From Lachnoclostridium sp. UBA5890 (GTDB taxonomy: Bacteria; Bacillota; Clostridia; Lachnospirales; Lachnospiraceae), in NCBI GenBank assembly GCA_002431395.1, contig DJEU01000031.1, positions 1 through 56,273 of the forward strand: a stretch of DNA of 56,273 nt. The letters run 5' to 3'. The notes beneath the pieces were generated by a model, which was not told the DNA's origin, did no database searches, and worked only from the letters and a program-made list of their open reading frames with translations. Shown here in pieces: positions 1 through 7,415 of the stretch (positions are counted from its first letter, which is position 1; each line of letters starts with the position of its first letter). The position numbers were made by a program, and so were the translations under genes.

Positions 1-156
1 ATTGACATTTATTAGCTGGACTTGTTCAAATAATGATATAGCCATTATAAGGAAAAAGCAAGGGGATTTGAACGGATTAATTTTACTTTAAGGGGTAAAA
101 TTTTTACTTTATAAATATTTTAATAAAAATGAAAAATAAAAAGAAAAACTTATATA

Positions 157-185
157 TTGACAAATAAAATAATATAAAGTATAAT
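157..185 (+). promoter_or_regulatory. Sigma-A type promoter of the decayed CBM2-like gene
   Basis: A consensus TTGACA (157-162) and TATAAT (180-185) are separated by exactly 17 bp. The first ATG of the following reading frame (190) is only 5 nt after the -10, too close to be translated from this promoter. The AT-rich stretch before it (1-156) shows nothing else that I can support. Confidence 0.8.
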
Positions 186-189
186 TGAT

Positions 190-1508
190 ATGCTTTTACA
201 AATTATTACAGTAGCAAGGGAGATTAAAAAAATAAAATGTAAAAGACTAATTGCAATGATTCTTGTAGTTGCCATGATGCTTTGCAACATGGTGCATGAA
301 AACTGTTATGTTAAGGCACAACAGGATTCTTCTGAAGATTTGATACAAGAGGATGATCTAAATTCAGAAGAAGAGATGGATGATGAAGAGACAGAACAGA
401 TTGAAATGGATGATACCGAAGAATCACAGGATGATTCTGAGGAGGAAGAAGAACTTGAAGATGATAAGAGAATTGAGCTGAAGACGGAAATTACAGCAAA
501 GTGGGATCATCATTATAATGCAAATGTTACAATCACAAATATTTCAGATGAAAAAATTGATGATTGGGAGATAACAGTTACATTTAAAAATAAAATTGAA
601 CATATTTGGAATGCAAAGGTTACAGAAGAAAATCAAGAAGATAATTTATACACTATAAAAAATGCAGACTGGAATCAAGATATCGAAAAAGAGAATTGTT
701 TACTTATAAGAAAGAAACTTACATGTTAGTAACAGCCGGAGATGTAGGACAAGTTCATTGGGGAAACAAAATAGCTATTTTGAAGTTCGGAGAAGGAACA
801 ATCGAATACGGAGACAAAAATGCAGAGAAAAATCGTTTAGCTGTTTATATTTGTGCTACACAATATGCTAATAAAGCACACAAAAATAAAGGAACGGTAT
901 TACATACAGAAGCAGCTTTGTCACCAAATAAGAAAACTTTGCTAATATGGAGCCAGGTGCAGCAGAAAGGAAAATCTTCTGAAATACAATTATCTTGTTT
1001 AAGGATGAGTGACCTTATGCCGCAAATGTTAAAAGCTAGAAATAAAGCCTATAAAAAGAATAAACGAGCAAAGATATCCTGTAAAAATATTGATGTAAAT
1101 AGTTTTATTTGTTCGGCCATCCAGAGTAGAAAAAAAGGAAATTGGGGGAAACCATATGGCTCTTTGCAATCATTAGATATTACAAACCAGGAAAAAAACG
1201 GACAGTATCGTATGTTTGTTGCAGGCGGAAATGATGAAGAAGGTCTTAAGTGCTCTATTATGGTTAGTACAATTGACAAAAAAGGAGTAAGCAAGTCGTA
1301 TAAACCAAGGAAAGTAACCTCCACTATTTTAGGGCTTTCCACACAGAAAGAAATGGAAGGTATGCATTATGGGAAAGATGATAATGTTCATTTTATACTG
1401 ACGGCCGTTCCGGAAAACACTGTGATGCTGGGAGAGAAAAAAGTATCTCTTAATAAAAACGTACAAGTTCTTTTTAAAGTGGATGCAGGTAAGGTTGATC
1501 GGAGATGA
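190..1508 (+). pseudogene. Decayed CBM2-like surface protein (internal deletion plus frame change)
   Basis: Two overlapping reading frames (190-729 and, in another frame, about 696-1508) together resemble the gene at 54280. The first encodes a signal-peptide-like hydrophobic stretch, a very acidic linker and a CBM2-like (cellulose-binding domain II type) module with AKWDHHYNANVTITN, IEHIWNAKV and NADWNQDI. The second resembles the C-terminal part of that paralogue (ANKAHKNKG...TEAALSPNKKTLLIW against ANKAGKKSG...TDAAITADGRILVIW). Relative to the paralogue, roughly 260 residues, including the second CBM2-like module, are missing at the join near 690-700, where the frame also changes. The start is also doubtful: the ATG at 190 lies almost on the expected transcription start, and the Shine-Dalgarno-like AGGGAG near 218 has no in-frame ATG, GTG or TTG at the right distance. 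I therefore infer a pseudogene. Two separate expressed fragments cannot be excluded. Confidence 0.7.
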
Positions 1509-1513
1509 TAAAG

Positions 1514-2824
1514 ATGAAGAAATATGCTATAGCTATTATAACTGTGTTATTATTGACTTTTTCCAATTGCCCGGATATACAGGCTAAATACTTGGTAAAT
1601 CATGCCAAAGCCGGAAAAAATGCTACATGGAGTCTGGATACAGAAGGTAATATGACTGTTGAAGGAAAAGGTACTGTTAATATCGGAGGGAAAAAATTTG
1701 CTCGATATTGGACAGGAGTGAAAAAAATAGTGATTAATAAAGGAATAACCAATATACAAATGGTTTCTGGGTTTGGCAAAGCAAAATGTATCCAATTACC
1801 ATCAACAATATCCGATATTGGGATAAGTGCTTTGAGTGATAATGAGTCTTTGAAAAAACTTGTAATTCCACAAAAAGTTAGTGCAATTCACGAAAGAGCG
1901 ATACAATCTTGTAAAAGCCTTCAAATGATTCAGCTTCCATCAAAACTTAAAACTATAGGTGCGGATGCGTTTAAAAACTGTAAAAGTTTGCAAACATTAA
2001 AAATTCCGGATTCGGTTACCAAAATTGGAAAAGGTGCTTTTGACAATTGTAGTTCTTTGGAGATGCTTGTGTTACCCAAGCAATTGAAAAAGATGGACGC
2101 GGATTTTTCCAAAACCAAATGCCTTCGCAAAGTGGTAAATCGTTCGAAAAAGACAATACTGCTGGATTCTTGCGATGGAAAGCGTGTATGGACGGTAAAT
2201 GGAAAAAAGGTTACCAAACTCGCACCTGGTAAGACCGCGGTAACAAAAGGAGTACGTTATCGATTAACGTATTCTGTAACAGGTGGTAAAGTTGGCGGAA
2301 AACTGCCAAAGTACTATTATTATGGGACTACACCAAAGTTGCCGGAAGTGACAAAAGAAGGGTATGACTTTTTGGGGTGGTACTGGCTTCAGTGTGACAA
2401 AAGCGGTATTCCGGAAAAGTTTCCGGCAAAAAGTGGAAAAAACATTGAATTAACAGCAATGCTTGTAAAAGTCGATGTTACGCGCTTGTCTGAGACGACC
2501 GCAGAGTTTACGGTAAAGGATTCAGTGTCCTGGAGAGAAGAAGATATGAATCCACCGGATGAAGTATTATATGTGCCGCAATATTGCATAAGAGTTTACA
2601 CAGAGCGACCGACAGAACCTTATAAAGGGCGTGACAAAGACTATAAAGCCGCACAATATCTTGAGGTGAATCGTGGTAAGACGGTGCGTTGTGAAGATCT
2701 TGCGGCGGATAAAACATATTATTATGAGATTTCCTTCCGATGGTTTTTGCGGGAAGGAGATGATTTTGAATCATATGGAAGATTTTGTGGATGGCATCAA
2801 GAACGAGAGGTGCCGGGAGTGTAA
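1514..2824 (+). CDS. Secreted BspA-type leucine-rich-repeat surface protein
   Basis: A 436-residue protein, if started at ATG 1514; ATG 1505 is 1 nt from the CGGAG ribosome site, so 1514 is better placed. It opens with a signal peptide (MKKYAIAIITVLLLTFS...) and then has several BspA/LRR_5-type repeats of about 23 residues (SLKKLVIPQKVSAIHERAIQSC, SLQMIQLPSKLKTIGADAFKNC, SLQTLKIPDSVTKIGKGAFDNC). Next comes an InlB B-repeat-like segment (GGKVGGKLPKYYYYGTTPKLPEVTKEGYDFLGWYW, here split by reading only its ends) and a C-terminal region that resembles a fibronectin-III-like fold. There is no LPXTG motif. Such proteins mediate surface binding in gut Clostridia and Bacteroidetes; the ligand is unknown. 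It resembles the broken gene at 10139 and directly abuts the decayed gene upstream. Confidence 0.8.
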   Translation: MKKYAIAIITVLLLTFSNCPDIQAKYLVNHAKAGKNATWSLDTEGNMTVEGKGTVNIGGKKFARYWTGVKKIVINKGITNIQMVSGFGKAKCIQLPSTISDIGISALSDNESLKKLVIPQKVSAIHERAIQSCKSLQMIQLPSKLKTIGADAFKNCKSLQTLKIPDSVTKIGKGAFDNCSSLEMLVLPKQLKKMDADFSKTKCLRKVVNRSKKTILLDSCDGKRVWTVNGKKVTKLAPGKTAVTKGVRYRLTYSVTGGKVGGKLPKYYYYGTTPKLPEVTKEGYDFLGWYWLQCDKSGIPEKFPAKSGKNIELTAMLVKVDVTRLSETTAEFTVKDSVSWREEDMNPPDEVLYVPQYCIRVYTERPTEPYKGRDKDYKAAQYLEVNRGKTVRCEDLAADKTYYYEISFRWFLREGDDFESYGRFCGWHQEREVPGV

Positions 2825-2835
2825 ATGAATATATT

Positions 2836-2876
2836 AAAAAGTTCTGTAGCATTTGTTTGTGCTACAGAACTTTTTT
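2836..2876. terminator. Bidirectional rho-independent terminator
   Basis: The inverted repeat GTTCTGTAGC / GCTACAGAAC (2841-2850 and 2861-2870) is flanked by A5 on the left and T6 on the right. It can therefore terminate both the leucine-rich-repeat gene from the left and the xylanase gene from the right. Confidence 0.9.
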
Positions 2877-2902
2877 GACATGGTGTAAATTAAGTTATGG
2901 TA

Positions 2903-4426
2903 TTAACCCATCGATTTTGCGGCGTTGATAAATTCATAGAAAGAAGCTTTCGGATCCGTGATTCCCGTGTCAAAAAGCAATGGGGAGCAGGAAGCACGCC
3001 AGGAGATCGTGTCGTACAATCCCCATAAAGTGATGCCGGTTACACCTTTTGGATTCACATTTTTATCGCGGCTGCGGTTTTTCTCCAAAATCGTCTTCAT
3101 CAGCTGGCCGACGTATTTGGCTTGGTCGGCATTGGTCTCCTTTTCGTCTGCGTAAGAATAGGAGCCGTTTGTATCGTAGTTGATCGTTACATCAAGTTCT
3201 GTGATCTGAACTTCGTAGCCGGCTGCGAGGAATTTTTCCAATGCAGTGCCATAAAGTTCGATCGTAGGCACTTTGATGTCGACATGGCTCTGCATACCGA
3301 TACCGCCGCAGATTTTTTCCGGTTCATCTTTGTTGATGAAGTTCACAAGATTGAGCGTCTGCTGAATGCCAAAGTAGGTATTGTAGTCGTTGTAGAATAA
3401 TGTTACTTTATCCTGCACATTATAGGTCTTTAACATTCCATAAGCAAGTTCAAATGCTTTCTTTACATAACTTGGGGTGTCGCCGCTGTTTTTATAAATG
3501 TTTGTCCAAGTTCTTGTAAATCCCTGGCGGTGCAGGTATTCGTTTACGACGTCCCACGCATAGACGATACTTCCGGAAGAACCGGTAAGTTCTTTTTCTT
3601 TCTCCATGACATGAGCCATTACGTTGTGGATGTAGAAATCTTCGCGGGCATCCATCATCTCCACGTTGGTATCTTTGTCGTTTTCGTACTTGTCTGAGAA
3701 GAACCAAGCGGGTGTCTGGCTGTGCCATACGAGGGTATGGGCACGCATTTTCAAGCCGTTTTTCGCAGCAACTTCAAGTGCACCATCCACTTCGCGGAAA
3801 TTCAAGGAAGGAACGGTACTTTCCTTGTAATTATCCGGGATATAATAACCTTTTGTCTTTGCCTCTGCGACGGTCATCGTCGTTGGGCGGGAGCCAAGGA
3901 TGTTATCCGGTTTCATTTCATTTTCGAGGGTAAAACTGTTGAATTGGTTTTTTACAAAATTCAATGTTTTTGGATTTTGAAGTTCGCGCTTGTATGTAGA
4001 ATTTCCGTAATTCAGGCAGGTTCCCATGTATGGAATCTGGCTTTCATAGGTTTTCAGGATACTTGGCAGATTCGTGACAACTTTTGGTTTTACTTTCACT
4101 TTACAGGAAAGTTTGAACGTCTTTTTGCCTTTTTTTACCTTGCAATTGATTTTGGTGGAACCGTTTCCGACCGCTTTGAATTTGCAGGAAGTTTTTTTCT
4201 TTTTTGTAATCTTGCAGACGTTTTTGTTCGAAGAAGACCAGGTGACCTTGCATTTTCCGGCTTTTTTCAAGCGGATTGTCGCAGATTTGTCACGAACCAG
4301 TGTCAGTTTCTTTTTTGACAGCACCGGCTTCTTTACTTTAGCGGCATCGACGGAATTCGGCGAGAGAATCGACGCACAGAGCGTAAATGCCAGAACCAGG
4401 GCTGTCCCTTTCTTTGTTTTGATCAT
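2903..4426 (-). CDS. Secreted GH10 endo-1,4-beta-xylanase with lysine-rich Ig-like domain
   Basis: A 507-residue extracellular xylanase that would cleave internal beta-1,4 bonds of xylan. Residues 1-28 are a signal peptide (LVLAFTLCASILSP...VDAA). Residues ~30-115 are a lysine-rich bacterial Ig-like (BIG2-type) domain. Residues ~120-505 are the GH10 catalytic domain, with RAHTLVWHSQTPAWF, the acid/base Glu near position 296 in AWDVVNEYLH, and the nucleophile Glu near 410 in ITELDV. GGAGG sits 8-9 nt before the ATG. No cell-wall sorting motif is present; the very basic Ig-like module may hold the enzyme on the wall by charge (inference). The CBM22 esterase at 7416 carries the same kind of N-terminal domain, and GH115 lies nearby, so this belongs to a xylan-degradation region. 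Confidence 0.93.
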   Translation of the reverse strand: MIKTKKGTALVLAFTLCASILSPNSVDAAKVKKPVLSKKKLTLVRDKSATIRLKKAGKCKVTWSSSNKNVCKITKKKKTSCKFKAVGNGSTKINCKVKKGKKTFKLSCKVKVKPKVVTNLPSILKTYESQIPYMGTCLNYGNSTYKRELQNPKTLNFVKNQFNSFTLENEMKPDNILGSRPTTMTVAEAKTKGYYIPDNYKESTVPSLNFREVDGALEVAAKNGLKMRAHTLVWHSQTPAWFFSDKYENDKDTNVEMMDAREDFYIHNVMAHVMEKEKELTGSSGSIVYAWDVVNEYLHRQGFTRTWTNIYKNSGDTPSYVKKAFELAYGMLKTYNVQDKVTLFYNDYNTYFGIQQTLNLVNFINKDEPEKICGGIGMQSHVDIKVPTIELYGTALEKFLAAGYEVQITELDVTINYDTNGSYSYADEKETNADQAKYVGQLMKTILEKNRSRDKNVNPKGVTGITLWGLYDTISWRASCSPLLFDTGITDPKASFYEFINAAKSMG

Positions 4427-4540
4427 AATTTTAATACCTCCAATAAGTAACTTTTTCTCAATTATAGCGAAAAACTATGGAAATTACAAGACAAATAAGA
4501 TATACTTTATAAGCAACAATTCAGAAAAGAGAGGAAAAAG

Positions 4541-5074
4541 ATGAATCAAAGAGTAAAACAATTAACATTTTGTGCGCTTTGTATCGCACTTGGCGTGGTA
4601 ACATCCTATATCAAATTTGCATCACTTCCGTTTGGAGGTTCGATTACACTGTTTAGTATGTTGTTTGTGGCGTTGCCCGGCTATCTTTTTGGAGTAAGAG
4701 CCGGAATTGTGACGGGGGCAGCTTATGGAATCCTGCAGTTTTTGATCGAGCCATACGTCGCAGCACCGATCCAGATTCTTTTGGATTATCCGCTGGCATT
4801 TGGGGCATTGGGACTGAGTGGCGTATTTCGCGGAAAGAAATTTGGACTGACGGCAGGATATCTGCTGGGAGTTTTTGGAAGATATGTATTTCACGTGATT
4901 TCCGGTTATGTATTTTTTGCCGCCTATGCACCAGAAGGGATGAACCCGCTTCTCTATACGCTGGGGTATAATCTCACCTATCTGGTGCCGGAAGCAGTGG
5001 CGACCGTTATCGTGATTTCGATTCCTGCGGTCCGCAAAGCATTGCGATCTGCTCTTCCATCTCAGCATCGCTGA
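4541..5074 (+). CDS. thiT: ECF transporter S component for thiamine
   Basis: A 177-residue integral membrane protein with about six hydrophobic segments, matching ThiT/YuaJ thiamine-binding S components of energy-coupling factor transporters. The family signature is visible in LPFGGSITLFSMLFVALPGYLFG and in a Tyr/Trp-rich second half. It would bind thiamine and work with a shared EcfAA'T module encoded elsewhere. The start follows GAGAGGAAAAAG. I looked for a TPP riboswitch in the 114-bp gap to the divergent xylanase gene and saw none, which is unusual for thiT. Its last 68 bp overlap the tail of the convergent citrate synthase gene. Confidence 0.87.
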   Translation: MNQRVKQLTFCALCIALGVVTSYIKFASLPFGGSITLFSMLFVALPGYLFGVRAGIVTGAAYGILQFLIEPYVAAPIQILLDYPLAFGALGLSGVFRGKKFGLTAGYLLGVFGRYVFHVISGYVFFAAYAPEGMNPLLYTLGYNLTYLVPEAVATVIVISIPAVRKALRSALPSQHR

Positions 5075-6392
5075 TCATGGTAATGCGGCCGTTGTCAAAT
5101 TGGTCGGTGACCCATTCGTATAATTTTGCTACGAGTGGGTCCTTTTTTGTATATTCTTTTTCACCACGGCGTGAATACGAGTGATTCAGCCAAAATACGA
5201 TGCCGGCGGTGCCGGAAGTGCTCGTGATCGAAACTTTCGGTGGGCGGTTTAAGATCGATTCCGTGTCAAAAATATTGTAAATTTCCGGGTTTTTCATCAG
5301 CCCGTCGGCGTGGATGCCGGCACGTGTGAGGTTAAAATTCTGACCGGCAAACGGAGTCATCGGCGGGATCGGATAATTCGTATCATTTTCGATATAATGT
5401 GCGATTTCGGTGATATACTCCGGATGCATGCCATTCATTGTTCCGCGAAGGGACGCATATTCGAAAATCATTGCCTCAACCGGCACATTTCCGGTACGTT
5501 CGCCGATGCCAAGCAGCGAGCAGTTGACGGCACTTGCGCCATACATCCAGGCGGTCGTGGCATTGACGACACCTTTGTAGAAATCATTGTGGCCGTGCCA
5601 TTCGATCATATCCGAAGGCACGCCGGCATAATGCTGCAATCCGTAGATGATGCCGGAGACACTTCGCGGCAGTGCAACTCCGGGATAAGGAACACCGAGG
5701 CCAAGGGTGTCACAGGCGCGGATCTTGATCGGAACGCCGCTTTCGCGTGATATTTCCATCAAGCGGCTGGCAAATGGTACGACAAAGCCGTAAAAATCGG
5801 CACGAGTAATATCCTCAAAATGACAGCGTGGGCGAAGACCGGCTTCGATACAGTCGCTGACGATGCCTATGTATTTGTCGAGGGCTTCTTTTCTGGTAAG
5901 TCCCATTTTATGGAAAATATGGTAATCCGAGCAGCTGACGAGCACGCCGGTTTCTTTAACTCCGATTGAGCGCACCAGCTCAAAATCTTTTTTCGATGCG
6001 CGGATCCATGTGGTAATTTCCGGAAAACGATAACCGAGTTCCATACATTTTTCCAAGGCATCACGGTCTTTTTTCGAATAAACAAAAAATTCTGTCTGGC
6101 GGATCATGCCATTGTCGCCGCCGAGCTTGTGAAGCAGTTTGTACAGATGAACCATTTGCTCCGTCGTATACGGAGTACGCGACTGCTGGCCATCACGGAA
6201 TGTCGTGTCGGTGATGAAAATGTCATCCGGCATATTCTGCGGCACACGGCGGTAGTTGAACGCAATTTTAGGCGTTTCATTATACGGAAACATTTCGTGA
6301 AATAACGCAGGTTCTTTTACGTCCTGAAGTTCATAGGAATACGGATCCTGCTCGAGTAAATTGGTCTTTTGGCTTAAATTGATATCTGGCAT
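5007..6392 (-). CDS. Re-type citrate synthase (HMGL/isopropylmalate synthase-like family)
   Basis: A 461-residue protein of the DRE-TIM metallolyase superfamily. The hallmark is TDTTFRDGQQSR near the N terminus, followed by GGDNGMIRQTEFFVYS, CHFEDITRADFYGFVVPFA, EWHGHNDFYKGVVNATTAWMYG and GERTGNVPVEA. This pattern matches the Re-citrate synthases described from Clostridium kluyveri and relatives rather than LeuA: it lacks the C-terminal LeuA regulatory domain. It would condense acetyl-CoA and oxaloacetate to citrate, feeding glutamate synthesis. Start ATG 6392 follows AGGAGGG. A LysR-type regulator is divergent across a short shared promoter region. Homocitrate or citramalate synthase activity remains an alternative. 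Confidence 0.78.
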   Translation of the reverse strand: MPDINLSQKTNLLEQDPYSYELQDVKEPALFHEMFPYNETPKIAFNYRRVPQNMPDDIFITDTTFRDGQQSRTPYTTEQMVHLYKLLHKLGGDNGMIRQTEFFVYSKKDRDALEKCMELGYRFPEITTWIRASKKDFELVRSIGVKETGVLVSCSDYHIFHKMGLTRKEALDKYIGIVSDCIEAGLRPRCHFEDITRADFYGFVVPFASRLMEISRESGVPIKIRACDTLGLGVPYPGVALPRSVSGIIYGLQHYAGVPSDMIEWHGHNDFYKGVVNATTAWMYGASAVNCSLLGIGERTGNVPVEAMIFEYASLRGTMNGMHPEYITEIAHYIENDTNYPIPPMTPFAGQNFNLTRAGIHADGLMKNPEIYNIFDTESILNRPPKVSITSTSGTAGIVFWLNHSYSRRGEKEYTKKDPLVAKLYEWVTDQFDNGRITMISDAEMEEQIAMLCGPQESKSR

Positions 6393-6415
6393 AATAACCC
6401 TCCTGTCTTGCAATC

Positions 6416-6444
6416 ATTATAGAACAGGTGTATATTATATGTAA
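6416..6444 (-). promoter_or_regulatory. Promoter of the citrate synthase gene with possible LysR site
   Basis: Read on the minus strand, TTACAT and TATAAT are 17 bp apart. The palindrome AAAATAAATTATTTT (6443-6457) overlaps the -35 side and lies between the two divergent genes, where a LysR-type regulator would be expected to bind. The binding is inferred. Confidence 0.55.
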
Positions 6445-6497
6445 AATAAATTATTTTGATAGCAATAATCGAAAATACTGATAAAAGGAGAAGCAGT

Positions 6498-7367
6498 ATG
6501 GATATTGAAACAATGAAAACGTTTCTGGTTCTTGCGGATACAAAGAATTTTACGAGGACGGCGCACCAGCTTTTTATCGCGCAGTCGACGGTGACAAACC
6601 GCATTTTGGAATTGGAAAAGGAGTTAAATGTAACTTTATTTGAGAGAAATAACCGAAGTGTCGAATTGACGCCGGCGGGCGAGCGGTTTTCGTTGTACGC
6701 GGCGAGTGTGATCCGGCTGACGGATACGGCGATGGCGGAGATTAGTTCCATTCATAAGTTTGAAAATACACTGCGTATCGGTTCGTCGGACTCTGTTTAC
6801 GAAGCGCATTTGGCGCCGATCATTCAGGCACATCAAAGAAATCATCCGGAAGATGCCCTGAAAATATCGATCGGATTGTCGAGCCAGCTTTTGGAGCAGT
6901 TGCAAAGCGATATTTTGGATGTCGTATTTTCGTATATTCCGCTGCGAAATCCCAAATTTCACTGTGAGATTTACAAGGAAGACCCGATGATCCTTGTTAC
7001 AGACTGGAATAACCGCAAGTATCAAAAAGGAATCCGGCAGCAGGAGCTTTTGCAGGAAAATTATTTGATGTGCAATTTTGCCCTGCAGAATGTCGGTCAG
7101 TTTATCCGAAATCTTTTCCCGAAATACCACCAATTTTCGCTGGAAATTGACGACTGTTCGAAAATCATCCCATTTTTGATCGGCCAGCAGAACTACACAT
7201 TTCTGCCAAAAGATACGGCGGCTTCTTATATAAAAGAGAAAAGACTGCGGGAAGTGGAATTGCTGGATTTTCAGACGCCCGTGATAAATAGTTACATTAT
7301 TGGTAAAAAAAGCAAAAAAAACTTATGGGAGAGCATGTTTCTTATTGAAAATACTTATAACTTATGA
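6498..7367 (+). CDS. LysR-type transcriptional regulator
   Basis: A 289-residue protein with an N-terminal winged helix (residues ~1-60: METMKTFLVLADTKNFTRTAHQLF is the typical opening, with AQSTVTNRILELEKELNVTLFERN) and a LysR substrate-binding domain (~90-285). ATG 6498 was chosen because AAAGGAG precedes it at a normal distance; upstream in-frame codons lack a ribosome site. It is divergent from the citrate synthase gene, so control of that gene is the simplest inference. The effector is not apparent. Confidence 0.88.
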   Translation: MDIETMKTFLVLADTKNFTRTAHQLFIAQSTVTNRILELEKELNVTLFERNNRSVELTPAGERFSLYAASVIRLTDTAMAEISSIHKFENTLRIGSSDSVYEAHLAPIIQAHQRNHPEDALKISIGLSSQLLEQLQSDILDVVFSYIPLRNPKFHCEIYKEDPMILVTDWNNRKYQKGIRQQELLQENYLMCNFALQNVGQFIRNLFPKYHQFSLEIDDCSKIIPFLIGQQNYTFLPKDTAASYIKEKRLREVELLDFQTPVINSYIIGKKSKKNLWESMFLIENTYNL

Positions 7368-7373
7368 TAAACT

Positions 7374-7400
7374 CTTATAATATAAAGAAATTATTATAAG
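7374..7400 (+). promoter_or_regulatory. Inverted repeat over the -10 of the esterase gene
   Basis: CTTATAATA (7374-7382) and TATTATAAG (7392-7400) form a perfect 9-bp inverted repeat with a 9-bp spacer, and the left arm contains TATAAT (7376-7381). This suits a repressor operator in front of the esterase gene. No good -35 is visible. Confidence 0.45.
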
Positions 7401-7415
7401 AAGGAGAATGGTGTT

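Noticed and set aside
190..192. ATG 190 as the true start of the first gene
   Set aside because: It lies 5 nt after the -10 hexamer of a consensus promoter, so it would not be within a usable transcript.
4427..4540. TPP riboswitch before thiT
   Set aside because: The gap lacks the conserved thi-box elements and is too short with a divergent gene sharing it.
3722..4544. Open frames on the plus strand opposite the xylanase gene
   Set aside because: They are antisense shadows of the Ig-like and GH10 coding sequence with no family similarity.
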